NCBI GenBank assembly: GCA_026391805.1
Contig: JAPLDJ010000020.1
Span: 124,001 to 188,000, forward strand
Source of the DNA: Bacteroidota bacterium
GTDB lineage: Bacteria; Bacteroidota; Bacteroidia; Bacteroidales; FEN-979
DNA: 64,000 nt
Direction: 5' to 3'
Below are positions 1-8,651 of the stretch, in pieces. The stretch's first letter is position 1, and every line of letters starts with the position of its first letter. The translations under genes were made by a program, and so were the position numbers. Under the pieces are notes generated by a model, which saw nothing but the letters and a program-made list of their open reading frames with translations, had not been told where the DNA came from and did not search any database.

Positions 1-42
1 CCGGGGAGTTACACATTTCGGGGTAATCTCAATTCACGCAAA

Positions 43-402
43 ATGATAAACAGAGTTGACTTCCAGGAAGCTTTCAGCTATTATGACAAGGAAGTTGTCA
101 TAGAGATCATAGATCTGTTCCTGGAAACCTATAAACCTTTGCTGAATAAGCTTCAGAAGGCCATCAGTGCAGGTGATCCTGAAAATGTGATCATGCATGC
201 CCACAGCATCAAAGGGCTGGCAGGGACATTTACAGCGCCGGCTCCCCATGTCATCGCTGCTTCCCTGGAAGAAAAGGCACACAACAGAAAAATGTCGGAA
301 ATACCTGCCTTGTATTCGGAATTAAAGCCATTAATTGAAGAAATGGCCGCGGATCTTGAAGATATCCGCAGCAGGATTCAGAATGGCCGTTCTATTCTTT
401 GA
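43..402 (+). CDS. HPt (histidine phosphotransfer) domain protein
   Basis: A stand-alone 119-residue HPt protein that would relay phosphate between a hybrid histidine kinase and a response regulator in the cytoplasm. The helical sequence carries the family motif AHSIKG, with His54 as the predicted phospho-acceptor and Lys57 and Gly58 after it. Length fits a single HPt four-helix bundle. The ATG at 43 gives the whole domain; 42 bases of upstream sequence are visible, with no clear promoter. It converges on the beta-helix gene and their 3' ends overlap by 11 bp. The nearest candidate partner in the window is the hybrid kinase at 27127-28428, at the far end of the exopolysaccharide locus; that pairing is inference. 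The family call is firm, the partner unknown. Confidence 0.88.
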   Translation: MINRVDFQEAFSYYDKEVVIEIIDLFLETYKPLLNKLQKAISAGDPENVIMHAHSIKGLAGTFTAPAPHVIAASLEEKAHNRKMSEIPALYSELKPLIEEMAADLEDIRSRIQNGRSIL

Positions 403-2080
403 CTTTATAGAATTTGCCGGTATAGGTATGTTTTTCTGTCCGGATCGAGAAGAGGCAAACCCCTACCGGAAATGATTCCGTATCCACCTTGAAGTTATGT
501 ACACCGATGGCCAGATTATTCTGGTCCTCATGGTAAAAACCGCTGCCTCTCATATCATAGATGATTAGTTCCACATTTGAGATTTCATTGGTGGTAAAGG
601 TGATGGTGAGGTTCTTGCTCACAGGATTCGGAAACGGCACAGGATCAACGGAAAAGTGAGACCTGGCAGAATCGGTGAGATCAAGTGGCTCAACTTCTTC
701 CCCTCTTACGCTTCCGTTTGGATGCAACGGGTCGTATTCATATGAGCCGATATCATACCTGGTTCCGACGGGCCTCTGGTGGTTGAAAAAGTCGAAATTT
801 ACCCGCCGCGAATCGGTGTACCCGTTATTGATGAGGGGTGAGTTAGGGGTGAGCCTGTAAAGTGTATCAATGAATCCGGCCCCGCCTGAACTCATGGACT
901 GGTAATTGTTCCTGACCGCCACATTGGATCCCAAACAGGTAACCACAATATACCCGGTGCTGCCCTGACCGGGATTGATGATCGCATTGGAGGCAATCAG
1001 GTTATTCCGGGAGACATCACTCGAAAACCGCACCCCGTTCGACTTTGGATTGATGATATCGTTAAAGAGTATACTGAAAGAGGATCCCGCCCTTGCCGAA
1101 TTGTCATTCACATAGATGCCGTATTTCATTTTGGTCGGGTCGTTCGGGTAATAATTTCTGCCTGCATCCACGATGATGTTGTTAAAGATCCGGTAATCGC
1201 CCAGGCCGAGGCTTTCGATCCCGTCGCCCTTTCCCTTTGCGATGTAATTGTTGTAACAATCGCACTGTGATCCACCCCCGATAAGGATCCCCGACATCTG
1301 GTACAGGGTTCCATCCTCACTGTCGTACATCACTACGTTATTAAAGATCTGGCAGTTCTTTGAGGCCGATCCCACCTGGATCCCGTCCCAGCCGGTATGC
1401 ATGACAATATTGTCATAAATCTTTACCCCATCCATGAGGTGGGGCAGGACAACGGTATCTTTCCCGTTGCAGGCAAGGGTTTTGCCGCTGTAAAAGCTGC
1501 TCCCGATGTAAAATCCTTCATCTCCTGTATGTCCCACGAAACAATTGTGAATAATTGTGTTGTACTGCGTGAATTTATCGCGTGTGGAGGTTAATGAACA
1601 ATCGGGGTCGGTTTTGGCATAAATGCCGGCGGTGGCTACATTGTCAATATAGACATGATCAATCTCCGTATACGAACTAAGATCTCCGATGCTCAGCCCT
1701 GCACCGCCCTGCACCCGCGTGATCATAAACCCGTAATAATTGTTCGTATAACCGGTTCCGGTCATCTTGATGTATTTGCAATTCCGGAAGACAATCCCGT
1801 AGTACCAGTCGGTGTTGATGGTAACAGGGCCGTTATAATTGATGAAAACCATGGGTTTGCCTAATGACCCGGTAAAGTTCCGGATCAGGAGATAGGGACG
1901 GGCACCTGCTTTCAGCTTAATCGTATCACCCGGATTCAGGTTTTTGAAAGCGTAAGCTGTTCCGTCAATGCACAGGAGGGTTGGTTCAACAATCACAGAA
2001 CCGGCATTGGCGCCGCCGGCAGCAAAAAGTATGGCCAGAAGCGAAAAGACTGAGATTGTTATAACTCGTATTGAGTTCAT
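392..2080 (-). CDS. Secreted right-handed beta-helix repeat protein with T9SS sorting domain
   Basis: About 562 residues from the ATG at 2080, which begins a clean signal peptide (MNSIRVITIS, a hydrophobic run, then AGG-ANAG). An in-frame GTG at 2140 would add 20 polar residues and spoil it. The body has Asn-rich strand/turn repeats (IYDNIV, IFNNVV, CYNNYI, IFNNII) typical of right-handed parallel beta-helices (pectate-lyase-like, PF13229 type). The last ~85 residues, from FPNPVSKN on, are a T9SS type A sorting domain, so the protein is probably surface-anchored or released. As the last gene of the exopolysaccharide locus it could be a lyase or epimerase acting on that polymer. No catalytic residues can be assigned by eye, so enzyme activity is inference. 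Confidence 0.85.
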   Translation of the reverse strand: MNSIRVITISVFSLLAILFAAGGANAGSVIVEPTLLCIDGTAYAFKNLNPGDTIKLKAGARPYLLIRNFTGSLGKPMVFINYNGPVTINTDWYYGIVFRNCKYIKMTGTGYTNNYYGFMITRVQGGAGLSIGDLSSYTEIDHVYIDNVATAGIYAKTDPDCSLTSTRDKFTQYNTIIHNCFVGHTGDEGFYIGSSFYSGKTLACNGKDTVVLPHLMDGVKIYDNIVMHTGWDGIQVGSASKNCQIFNNVVMYDSEDGTLYQMSGILIGGGSQCDCYNNYIAKGKGDGIESLGLGDYRIFNNIIVDAGRNYYPNDPTKMKYGIYVNDNSARAGSSFSILFNDIINPKSNGVRFSSDVSRNNLIASNAIINPGQGSTGYIVVTCLGSNVAVRNNYQSMSSGGAGFIDTLYRLTPNSPLINNGYTDSRRVNFDFFNHQRPVGTRYDIGSYEYDPLHPNGSVRGEEVEPLDLTDSARSHFSVDPVPFPNPVSKNLTITFTTNEISNVELIIYDMRGSGFYHEDQNNLAIGVHNFKVDTESFPVGVCLFSIRTEKHTYTGKFYKVKE

Positions 2081-2117
2081 ATGAAAGAGTTCGAAAAAAT
2101 GGCCGGAATCTGCCGGA

Positions 2118-3314
2118 TCAGTTACCGCTTCTTTTTGCACGAACCCAGTTCACCGATTGCGAGCCCCTGACGAGTCGTCGAAAACCCAGGAAAACAGAGA
2201 GGTTCATGATAAAAAAGTAATATGGTACAAACAGTATTTTGACCCTCACCAGGTGGTTTTCAAGGTACCAGCCGATGAGAGCCGCCATGTAAAAAACCAC
2301 CTGCAGCCACCAGAGGGTAGTGTAAATTCCCAACCCGGATATCCGCTCGTTCATGGCGAGAATTCCGCTTGCCGGTATCAGCAGCAGAAGTGAAAGCGGT
2401 GCCAGTGTCCACCGGAGCACCCGGTGGGAGAAATACTGGAAGGAGAGGGTGCCGTACCTGAAGATGTTCAGGAGCGACCGTAAGCGGATCACTGATTGCA
2501 ATCCGCCTGCAGAAATCCGGATTTTCCTCTTAAGCTCTTCTTTCACGTTGGCCGATGGCGCTTCGATGGCATACGCCTCGGGGTCGTACTGTATTGTATA
2601 GCCCTGCTGGGCGACACGCAGGGAGATCATGAAATCATCCAGCAGCGTGTCGCGCTCCATCTCCTTATACAAGCCGGTTCGTATTGCAAAAAGTTCCCCG
2701 GCCGCCCCGGCCACTGAATACAGTTCCGCGTCAAGGCGTTTCAGCGTGGATTCATACCTCCAGTAAAGCCCTTCTCCGGCACCGGCTGCAGAAGCCCTGC
2801 CAGGAGCAAGGATCCGCTTCTCCCCGGAAACACATCCGACAACCGGATCGGAGAAAAGGTTAACGATCCGCCGGATGGATGAAGCATTCAGGATGGTATT
2901 GGCATCACAAAAAACGACGATAGGGGTTCTCACAAACTTCATTCCCCGGTTCATCGCCCCGATCTTCCCGTTCCTTTTGGGTTGATGCAGGACCCGGACT
3001 CCCTCGTACCCGGACAGAAGCTCGGGGGTTCCGTCATCGGAACCGTCGGTGACCCAGAGGATGTGCAATTTGTTCCTGGGATAATCGAGTTCATAGGTAT
3101 TCTTCATCTTTTCGGCTACAACATCGCGTTCGTTGTAAGCGGCGATAAACAATGTAACGGCTGGCTCGGCATCCGGCTCCTGCGACGGTCTCCGGCGGTT
3201 TAAACCAAACAGGCGCCGGGTTTTCGTAATCAATAATATCAGGATGCCATATCCTATGTATGCATAGAAAACCGTAAACAGCATCAGCCAGAAAAATATT
3301 TTCAGATAGATCAT
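2118..3314 (-). CDS. Membrane-associated family 2 glycosyltransferase
   Basis: 398 residues. An N-terminal membrane helix (residues ~4-32, with YAYIGYG) precedes a GT-A domain: VTLFIAAYNE at the nucleotide-binding strand, WVTDGSDDGT, the metal-binding region FCDAN, the acceptor region GAAGELFAIR, and LDDF with a likely catalytic Asp. Two or three hydrophobic segments follow near residues 300-385. The family (PgaC/cellulose-synthase-like GT2) moves an activated sugar to a lipid-linked or growing glycan at the inner membrane. The RKIRISAGGLQS segment replaces the usual QxxRW. It lies 9 bp from the upstream GT gene and 37 bp from the beta-helix gene, consistent with one operon. Donor and linkage cannot be read from sequence. 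Confidence 0.88.
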   Translation of the reverse strand: MIYLKIFFWLMLFTVFYAYIGYGILILLITKTRRLFGLNRRRPSQEPDAEPAVTLFIAAYNERDVVAEKMKNTYELDYPRNKLHILWVTDGSDDGTPELLSGYEGVRVLHQPKRNGKIGAMNRGMKFVRTPIVVFCDANTILNASSIRRIVNLFSDPVVGCVSGEKRILAPGRASAAGAGEGLYWRYESTLKRLDAELYSVAGAAGELFAIRTGLYKEMERDTLLDDFMISLRVAQQGYTIQYDPEAYAIEAPSANVKEELKRKIRISAGGLQSVIRLRSLLNIFRYGTLSFQYFSHRVLRWTLAPLSLLLLIPASGILAMNERISGLGIYTTLWWLQVVFYMAALIGWYLENHLVRVKILFVPYYFFIMNLSVFLGFRRLVRGSQSVNWVRAKRSGN

Positions 3315-3323
3315 TTTTTCGTG

Positions 3324-4529
3324 TTATTGTTGCGTGTAGTTCATTTGTTTATCCAGAATTTCCGAGATACCAGCCACATTGCTCTCCCAGCTGTGGGTCA
3401 TCGCGTAAGCCTCGCGCCGTACTTCCAGTTCCGGTGAATTGTCCTTCAATGCCGCTTCGATAAGGGTTGCATAATCCTCATGACTTTCCGCGAGGGAGGT
3501 GATATGGGAAAACATCGACATAAATTCAGTCTTTGTTGCAACGACAGGTTTCCCCATTCCGAGGTACTCATCAACTTTCCGGGGGTAATTGCCCAGTGTC
3601 AGTTCATTCAGGTTCTGTGGATTGATAGCGACATCAAACTGCTTTATGTACGAAGGAATAAGTGAAGGATCCTTTTGCCCGAGGAAATAGATATTCGGGA
3701 TCCGGTGAAGATCGCTGTCGCGGAAGGTTTCATCCTCCGGCCCGACAAGGACTATGCTCCAATCGGGATGGATCTGGGCAATGTGCCTTATAATTCCCGG
3801 ATCGAGCCGCAGGGAAAGCAGTGCACCGGTATACCCGATAACCGGGTGGGGGATGGACCGGATATCCTCCGGACAAGGATCGCTGTTCTGCCGGTTGTAA
3901 ACATGGTGATCAAATCCCTGCCCGACAACGTATGTGTTCGGGTTATGTTTTTGCGCATCCTTTCCCAGGTATGCGGAATTGGCCATCACAATGTCGGATT
4001 TGGCCATAATGGCCGGCTGGATCCGGTGGCCCTGCACCTTCCAGAAATCCATGGCCATGAAGTTGTCACGGTAATAATAGACCGAAAGCCTTGGATGAAG
4101 TAGTTCATTCATGTATAAGCCCCTGAACATATTCCCGTCGTTGAACAGGATGTAGTCGCTCAAATGCAGCCGCTTGATCGCCAGGAGGATCTGGGTTGCA
4201 AACCGGCGGTTGTTGATCAGGTTCAGCTTATCGAACAGCCAGTTCCAGGGCAAACGGCTGACCGACTCAAGGGTGGTGCGTGGGAAAAGCGTCCATAGGT
4301 TGTCGCTGATGGGAACAAGATCTTCGCTTTTTCCGTTGATGATATCAATCCGCCGCTTCACAGAAGGAAGGCTCCTTTTTCTCAATTTGGTCATCCGGTC
4401 CAGCGGCGAATTCACATAGAGCACCCGGTTGTATTTCGAGAGTTCCCTGGCGATATCCTTGCAGTTGCTGCCGATTCCGATATCCCAGGCCTGAAGACTG
4501 ATTATTACTATGTCGCGGTTTACTATCAT
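3324..4529 (-). CDS. GT-B (family 1/4-like) glycosyltransferase
   Basis: 401 residues with no signal peptide or membrane helix. The N-terminal half (IVIISLQAWDIGIGSNCKDI) resembles TuaH-like capsule and teichuronic-acid glycosyltransferases. The C-terminal Rossmann half shows HPVIGYTGALL, DWSIVLVGPED, NIYFLGQK and RKVDEYLGMGKPVVAT, where the Glu of DEYLGMGKP is the usual nucleotide-sugar contact. It should add a sugar to the lipid-linked exopolysaccharide repeat unit on the cytoplasmic side. Neighbouring glycosyltransferase genes are 9 bp away on each side, so co-transcription is likely. Sugar specificity is unknown. Confidence 0.87.
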   Translation of the reverse strand: MIVNRDIVIISLQAWDIGIGSNCKDIARELSKYNRVLYVNSPLDRMTKLRKRSLPSVKRRIDIINGKSEDLVPISDNLWTLFPRTTLESVSRLPWNWLFDKLNLINNRRFATQILLAIKRLHLSDYILFNDGNMFRGLYMNELLHPRLSVYYYRDNFMAMDFWKVQGHRIQPAIMAKSDIVMANSAYLGKDAQKHNPNTYVVGQGFDHHVYNRQNSDPCPEDIRSIPHPVIGYTGALLSLRLDPGIIRHIAQIHPDWSIVLVGPEDETFRDSDLHRIPNIYFLGQKDPSLIPSYIKQFDVAINPQNLNELTLGNYPRKVDEYLGMGKPVVATKTEFMSMFSHITSLAESHEDYATLIEAALKDNSPELEVRREAYAMTHSWESNVAGISEILDKQMNYTQQ

Positions 4530-4538
4530 CGGGGTTGG

Positions 4539-5705
4539 TTAATTGTTGGTATTGGGAGTTTTTGTTCCGATTTCCCTGTAGATCTCAAGGACATTCTGCG
4601 CCATCGACCGCCAGGTAAATTTTGCGGATTGAAGGAATCCCTGTTCAATAAGTTGGTTCCGGTAGCCTGTATCCGTTGTCAGCGCAATCATCCTGTCGGT
4701 AATTTCCGAGGGGTTGTACGGATCGGCTATTGCCGCAGCAGTGCCTGCAATTTCCGGCATTGAAGAGGTATTGGAGGTGATGACCGGGGCGCCGCATGCC
4801 ATGGCTTCCAGGATCGGAATCCCGAAGCTTTCACGCAGGGAGGGATAGAGGAATACCTTGCATTGACTGTAGATCGCAGGCAGATCGGTGTTCGTTATGT
4901 AACCGGTCAGCTTGATCCTGTCATGGAGCGATTCATTGCCGGTCTCCGCGATGATCTTGTCCAGCTCCTGCCGGTCGAAATCAGGCATGACGAGCATGCT
5001 CTTACTGCCGGTCCGTGTGATATAATCGGCAAATGCTTTAATTGTTCCGCGGGTATTTTTCTTGGGGTCTGTGTTTCCGAAGAAAAAGAAAAAATCATCC
5101 GGAAGGGAATATTTTGCTTTGATCTTTCCCAGTACTCCGGGATCGGTTACCGGGTGAAAATGTTCGCTGACGCCATTATATACAGAAGTAAGCCTCGGAT
5201 CATCCTTCATTCCGAAAAAGGAGCTGATCCGCTGACGTTCGTATTGCGATACCGTGATGATCTTCCTGCTCTTTTTTATTAAGCCGGGAACCACTAGTCT
5301 GCGGTAGCCATTCCCGAACCGCTGGTAGGGTGTTCCGCTGCCGCTCAGCAGGCTGACAAAACCCTTCTCCATATAAATAATGTCATGCAGGGTGATCACG
5401 AGGGGAATATCGGTTGATAGAGGAGCCGTGTTGCTGGTGCAGTGCAGCAGGTCACATCCCTCTTTTTTTGCGGCCTTTGGCAGTGAGATCTGCTCCCAGA
5501 GAGGATAAGACCCGCCCTCAAGACCAACGATACGGAAGTTCGGGGTTTCCCGGATGACGGTATTGTCAACATCCGGACGAATAAAGAGGACATACTCATT
5601 TTCATGATCGATGAGCTGAAGGTTGCGGATAAGCTCCAGTGCCACCATATCCATCCCGTGCTTTTTCGGGCGGAATAACCGTTGTCCTTCAATCCCGATC
5701 CTCAT
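4539..5705 (-). CDS. Family 4 glycosyltransferase
   Basis: 388 residues of GT-B type. The N-terminal domain starts MRIGIEGQRLF and contains VITLHDIIYME. The C-terminal domain has FFFGNTDPKKN, KLTGYITNTDLPAIYSQCKV and the ExxxxxxxE donor-binding motif in ESFGIPILEAMACG. These are standard family 4 retaining glycosyltransferase features, as in mannosyltransferases of exopolysaccharide assembly. Cytoplasmic. The neighbouring genes are 1 bp and 9 bp away, so it belongs to the operon. Donor sugar cannot be assigned. Confidence 0.9.
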   Translation of the reverse strand: MRIGIEGQRLFRPKKHGMDMVALELIRNLQLIDHENEYVLFIRPDVDNTVIRETPNFRIVGLEGGSYPLWEQISLPKAAKKEGCDLLHCTSNTAPLSTDIPLVITLHDIIYMEKGFVSLLSGSGTPYQRFGNGYRRLVVPGLIKKSRKIITVSQYERQRISSFFGMKDDPRLTSVYNGVSEHFHPVTDPGVLGKIKAKYSLPDDFFFFFGNTDPKKNTRGTIKAFADYITRTGSKSMLVMPDFDRQELDKIIAETGNESLHDRIKLTGYITNTDLPAIYSQCKVFLYPSLRESFGIPILEAMACGAPVITSNTSSMPEIAGTAAAIADPYNPSEITDRMIALTTDTGYRNQLIEQGFLQSAKFTWRSMAQNVLEIYREIGTKTPNTNN

Positions 5706-5706
5706 A

Positions 5707-6927
5707 TCAGTTCATTTTATGATTAGTGACGAAACCCGTTCCGTGTTCGGTATGCAGAAACTGCCGGTTTGCCCCTTTGATCCTCCAAAGGGAAACAAGC
5801 ATTAAAACCATTCCCCGTGGCAGGGTCAGAAGTGCGCGGAGGGTCTTCCTGTGATAAAACGACCGGGGAAGCGAGAGTCCAAATACAGCGATGCACATCG
5901 AACCTGCCATCATCCATAAAAAATTCAATACTGCAGGCTTTTCAAGGATAATGTTTGCGGGCAGGAACAGCGCCATCGAAAGAAAAACGGCTCCAAGCAG
6001 GAGAATGCGCGGCGGGAGGATGAATTGCACCGCCTTATCGAAATAATCTATGTTGCCCCGAGTAACCAAGTCGGTGAATGCCTGGCCGATATCAGTTTTA
6101 AAATAGGTCAGCTGTGCCGCAAGCCATCTTCTCCGCTGGTTCTTGAAGGCGGTGGCCTTCCGGATCTTCTCATCGAAAACCAGGGCTTCTGAATCATACC
6201 CGATCCGGAACCCCTGCTGCAGTATTTTCAGCTCGATCTCCTTGTCGAATCCGCCGACGGCTTTCACTCCCGACATAAGTTCCTTGAAGAAGCCGTACCT
6301 GAATGCCATTCCCGAACCGATGATGGCGGATGAGAGACCTGCGGCAACATGTCCTTTCCTGAAAATGTGGTTGTTGATCTCTTCGCTTGCAGCATCCAGC
6401 AGCGCGAGCGGCGAATCCTGGTTCTTCGCGGTGCGATGGCCCTGGACGGCAACAAGATCCCCTGTTAATGAGCCGCTGATCCGTCGGAGGAAATCGGGGG
6501 CCATGATGTTGTCGGCATCCAGGATGACCGCGATGTCAAAGCCATCGCCAAGGACCGTCATGGCACGGTTCAGAGCTTTGGTTTTGGTGCTTTGTTCGAA
6601 CCTGACTTCAATCAGCGTGACCGGAAGCCTGCGCAGACTGCTGAGCGTCTGCTCCTGCAGGGAATCAGCAATAACGACCACTTCAAACTTTTCTTTCGGG
6701 AAATCCTGGCGGAGTGCATCCTGTGCTACATCCACAATGACTGAATCCTCCCTGTAGGCAGGAATGAGGACCACGATCTTTCCCGCCGGCCTGACTGCTG
6801 CACTCTTCGGGGCTTTGTAGAACCGGCCTGCAATTGCGAAGAACAGCAGGTAGAGCAATGGCCATCCGAGTAAGACCAGTACCAAGATCTGCAGAGCATC
6901 AAAGAGGAAATGTGTGGTTGAGGTCAT
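5707..6927 (-). CDS. Membrane family 2 glycosyltransferase
   Basis: 406 residues. A hydrophobic N-terminal segment (residues ~8-32) leads into a GT-A domain with IVVLIPAYRED, VVVIADS, the DxD-like AVILDADNIMAPDF, and IGSGMAFRYG. KNQRRRWLAAQ supplies a Q/RxxRW-type motif. Two or more C-terminal transmembrane segments follow (near 308-325 and 337-355). This is the processive or cellulose-synthase-like type of GT2, acting at the inner membrane. Its start overlaps the upstream GT2 stop by 4 bp (ATGA), a sign of translational coupling. Product linkage unknown. Confidence 0.88.
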   Translation of the reverse strand: MTSTTHFLFDALQILVLVLLGWPLLYLLFFAIAGRFYKAPKSAAVRPAGKIVVLIPAYREDSVIVDVAQDALRQDFPKEKFEVVVIADSLQEQTLSSLRRLPVTLIEVRFEQSTKTKALNRAMTVLGDGFDIAVILDADNIMAPDFLRRISGSLTGDLVAVQGHRTAKNQDSPLALLDAASEEINNHIFRKGHVAAGLSSAIIGSGMAFRYGFFKELMSGVKAVGGFDKEIELKILQQGFRIGYDSEALVFDEKIRKATAFKNQRRRWLAAQLTYFKTDIGQAFTDLVTRGNIDYFDKAVQFILPPRILLLGAVFLSMALFLPANIILEKPAVLNFLWMMAGSMCIAVFGLSLPRSFYHRKTLRALLTLPRGMVLMLVSLWRIKGANRQFLHTEHGTGFVTNHKMN

Positions 6928-7838
6928 AAAACAGGATTTGTATGGATATCTTTTGCAGAACTGTTCCGGATATGCCAGAATATTGCATTCAGGTATGCAG
7001 CCAGATGTCCGTTATCGCTGCTGAATAAATACCTGAGGGTGTTTTTGGGGACGGCGACGAACAATTGAAAAAGCAGGGCCATGAAAAATGGAATTCCCGA
7101 ACTGTTCCGGCGCAGGTACAGCAGGCGCCCCCGGTTCAGGTAGTAGGTTTTCAGCGGGCTCATCCTGCCTGTACTCACGGATTCTTTATGGTAGATCACC
7201 GAATCGTGAACAAACCAAAGCTGGTATCCTTCCTTGCGTATGCGGATTCCCCAGTCCAGTTCTTCATAATATAAGAAGAAGCATTCGGCCATCAGCCCCA
7301 CTTTGCGGATCACCCTGACGGGGATCAGCATGGCTGCGCCATGTACAAATGCGGTCATCGCATCACGGTTGTACTGCCCATGGTCTTTTTCCAGGTATCC
7401 GATTCCATGACTGCGTACCGTAATCGGATGAACAGGAGCGGAACCGGCATACTGAAACGTATCGGGGTGATGGAAAAACCTGATCTGGGGACTTACGGCC
7501 CCGATGGAAGGATCCGATTCAAGCTTGTTTACCAGCGGTTCAAGGAACCCGGGTGTAACTTCAGTATCATTGTTTAACAAAAGGATATATGACCCTTTTG
7601 CATGCCGGATACCAAGGTTGTTGCCACCGGCAAAACCGAGATTTTTTCCGCTGCGGATCAGGGTCGCTTCCGGGAACTGCGTTTCTATCAGAGAAGGATC
7701 CTGGTGCGGTGAGGCATTGTCGACAACAATGACCTCAATCGCCGGATAGGTGATCTTTTGCAGCGAAGCCAGCAGCTGGCAGGTCTCTTCTGCATGATCG
7801 TAATTGACGGTGATGATGGATACCAGTGGTGTTGCCAT
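6924..7838 (-). CDS. Family 2 glycosyltransferase (rhamnosyltransferase-like)
   Basis: 304 residues. The GT-A fold is recognised from VSIITVNYDHAEET, VIVVDNASPHQDPS, NLGFAGGNNLGI, YILLLNNDTEV (the metal-binding NDT) and FFLYYEELDWGIRIR. This set is typical of the WbbL/RfbN-like group that adds rhamnose or related sugars to O-antigen or exopolysaccharide units. Soluble or peripheral at the membrane. It lies 6 bp from the phosphopantetheinyl transferase stop and overlaps the next GT2 by 4 bp. The rhamnose assignment is only by family resemblance. Confidence 0.89.
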   Translation of the reverse strand: MATPLVSIITVNYDHAEETCQLLASLQKITYPAIEVIVVDNASPHQDPSLIETQFPEATLIRSGKNLGFAGGNNLGIRHAKGSYILLLNNDTEVTPGFLEPLVNKLESDPSIGAVSPQIRFFHHPDTFQYAGSAPVHPITVRSHGIGYLEKDHGQYNRDAMTAFVHGAAMLIPVRVIRKVGLMAECFFLYYEELDWGIRIRKEGYQLWFVHDSVIYHKESVSTGRMSPLKTYYLNRGRLLYLRRNSSGIPFFMALLFQLFVAVPKNTLRYLFSSDNGHLAAYLNAIFWHIRNSSAKDIHTNPVL

Positions 7839-7844
7839 AAGGGT

Positions 7845-8624
7845 TCAGGTGAGTTTAGTGGTTAATCCTGAGGGAAGGTGCAGGCGGATGCCTGCAAGCC
7901 CGTCCCCGGAGGCAAGTGATACCATGTAATCGTTTTCGAACAGTGTTGAGGAGAGGATATAACGATCCGGACCGGAGATGCTTTTACTCTCAAAATCAGG
8001 CTCTATGGTCCTGATATCCTGGAGAACGTCCACATCCAGCTTCCCGGAAAGACCGGTTCCAATGGCTTTCAGGAGCGCCTCTTTTCTCGTCCACAGGCGG
8101 TAAAAGCGGTCAGAGGCTCCTTCCGTTCCGGCATTGATAAATGAATTCTCCTCCGATGTGAAGAATTGCTCAGAGACCTCCCCGTACTTAAAGTCAGAAT
8201 TCATGTATTCCACATCAACCCCGATTTTGTATCCCAAGCTGAAAGCAAGCGCTGAAATACCGCAGCTATGCGAAAGACTGAACCGGATCTTGTTCTGCTT
8301 TCCCGACAACAAGGGTTTTCCGTATTTGTTATAGTCGAGCTTCACTTCCCGCGGCGATATACCGAGCTGATAACTCAGGATCAGCCTCAGCAAGCCGTGT
8401 ACAATAACAAAACTGTCGTGATCACCGCGGAACCGGAACCGCTGAGACCTGGCTGTTTCGACAGGATCGAGAAACCTGCGGAGGGGTTCGATCTGTTCCT
8501 GCCCGAAATTACTGTTCTCAACCAGGAATACCTCAGTTTGATTCCTGGTGAGTTTTACATGGCACCCTGAATTCATCCCGAAGATTTGCGGATGTTGCTT
8601 TGCGAGTATGTTTAGTCTGGCCAT
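7845..8624 (-). CDS. 4'-phosphopantetheinyl transferase, Sfp type
   Basis: 259 residues. It transfers the phosphopantetheine arm of CoA to the serine of carrier domains. Key motifs are visible: KIRFSLSHS, GVDVEYM with Mg-binding Asp137 and Glu139, and WTRKEALLKAIG with Trp178, Lys181 and Glu182. Full length for the Sfp/EntD group. Directly downstream of three NRPS genes (27 bp gap) in the same operon, it most likely activates their PCP domains at Ser816, Ser1013 and Ser1013. Its presence suggests that the NRPS genes are functional and not relics. Confidence 0.9.
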   Translation of the reverse strand: MARLNILAKQHPQIFGMNSGCHVKLTRNQTEVFLVENSNFGQEQIEPLRRFLDPVETARSQRFRFRGDHDSFVIVHGLLRLILSYQLGISPREVKLDYNKYGKPLLSGKQNKIRFSLSHSCGISALAFSLGYKIGVDVEYMNSDFKYGEVSEQFFTSEENSFINAGTEGASDRFYRLWTRKEALLKAIGTGLSGKLDVDVLQDIRTIEPDFESKSISGPDRYILSSTLFENDYMVSLASGDGLAGIRLHLPSGLTTKLT

Positions 8625-8651
8625 AAAAAATATTTTATTCAGCTGTCATTA

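Noticed and set aside
392-2140. GTG at 2140 as start of the beta-helix protein
   Set aside because: It would put 20 polar residues before an otherwise perfect signal peptide; ATG 2080 is preferred.
6143-6757. 204-residue plus-strand open frame
   Set aside because: It lies wholly within, and antisense to, a well-supported glycosyltransferase and shows Ser/Arg-rich shadow composition.
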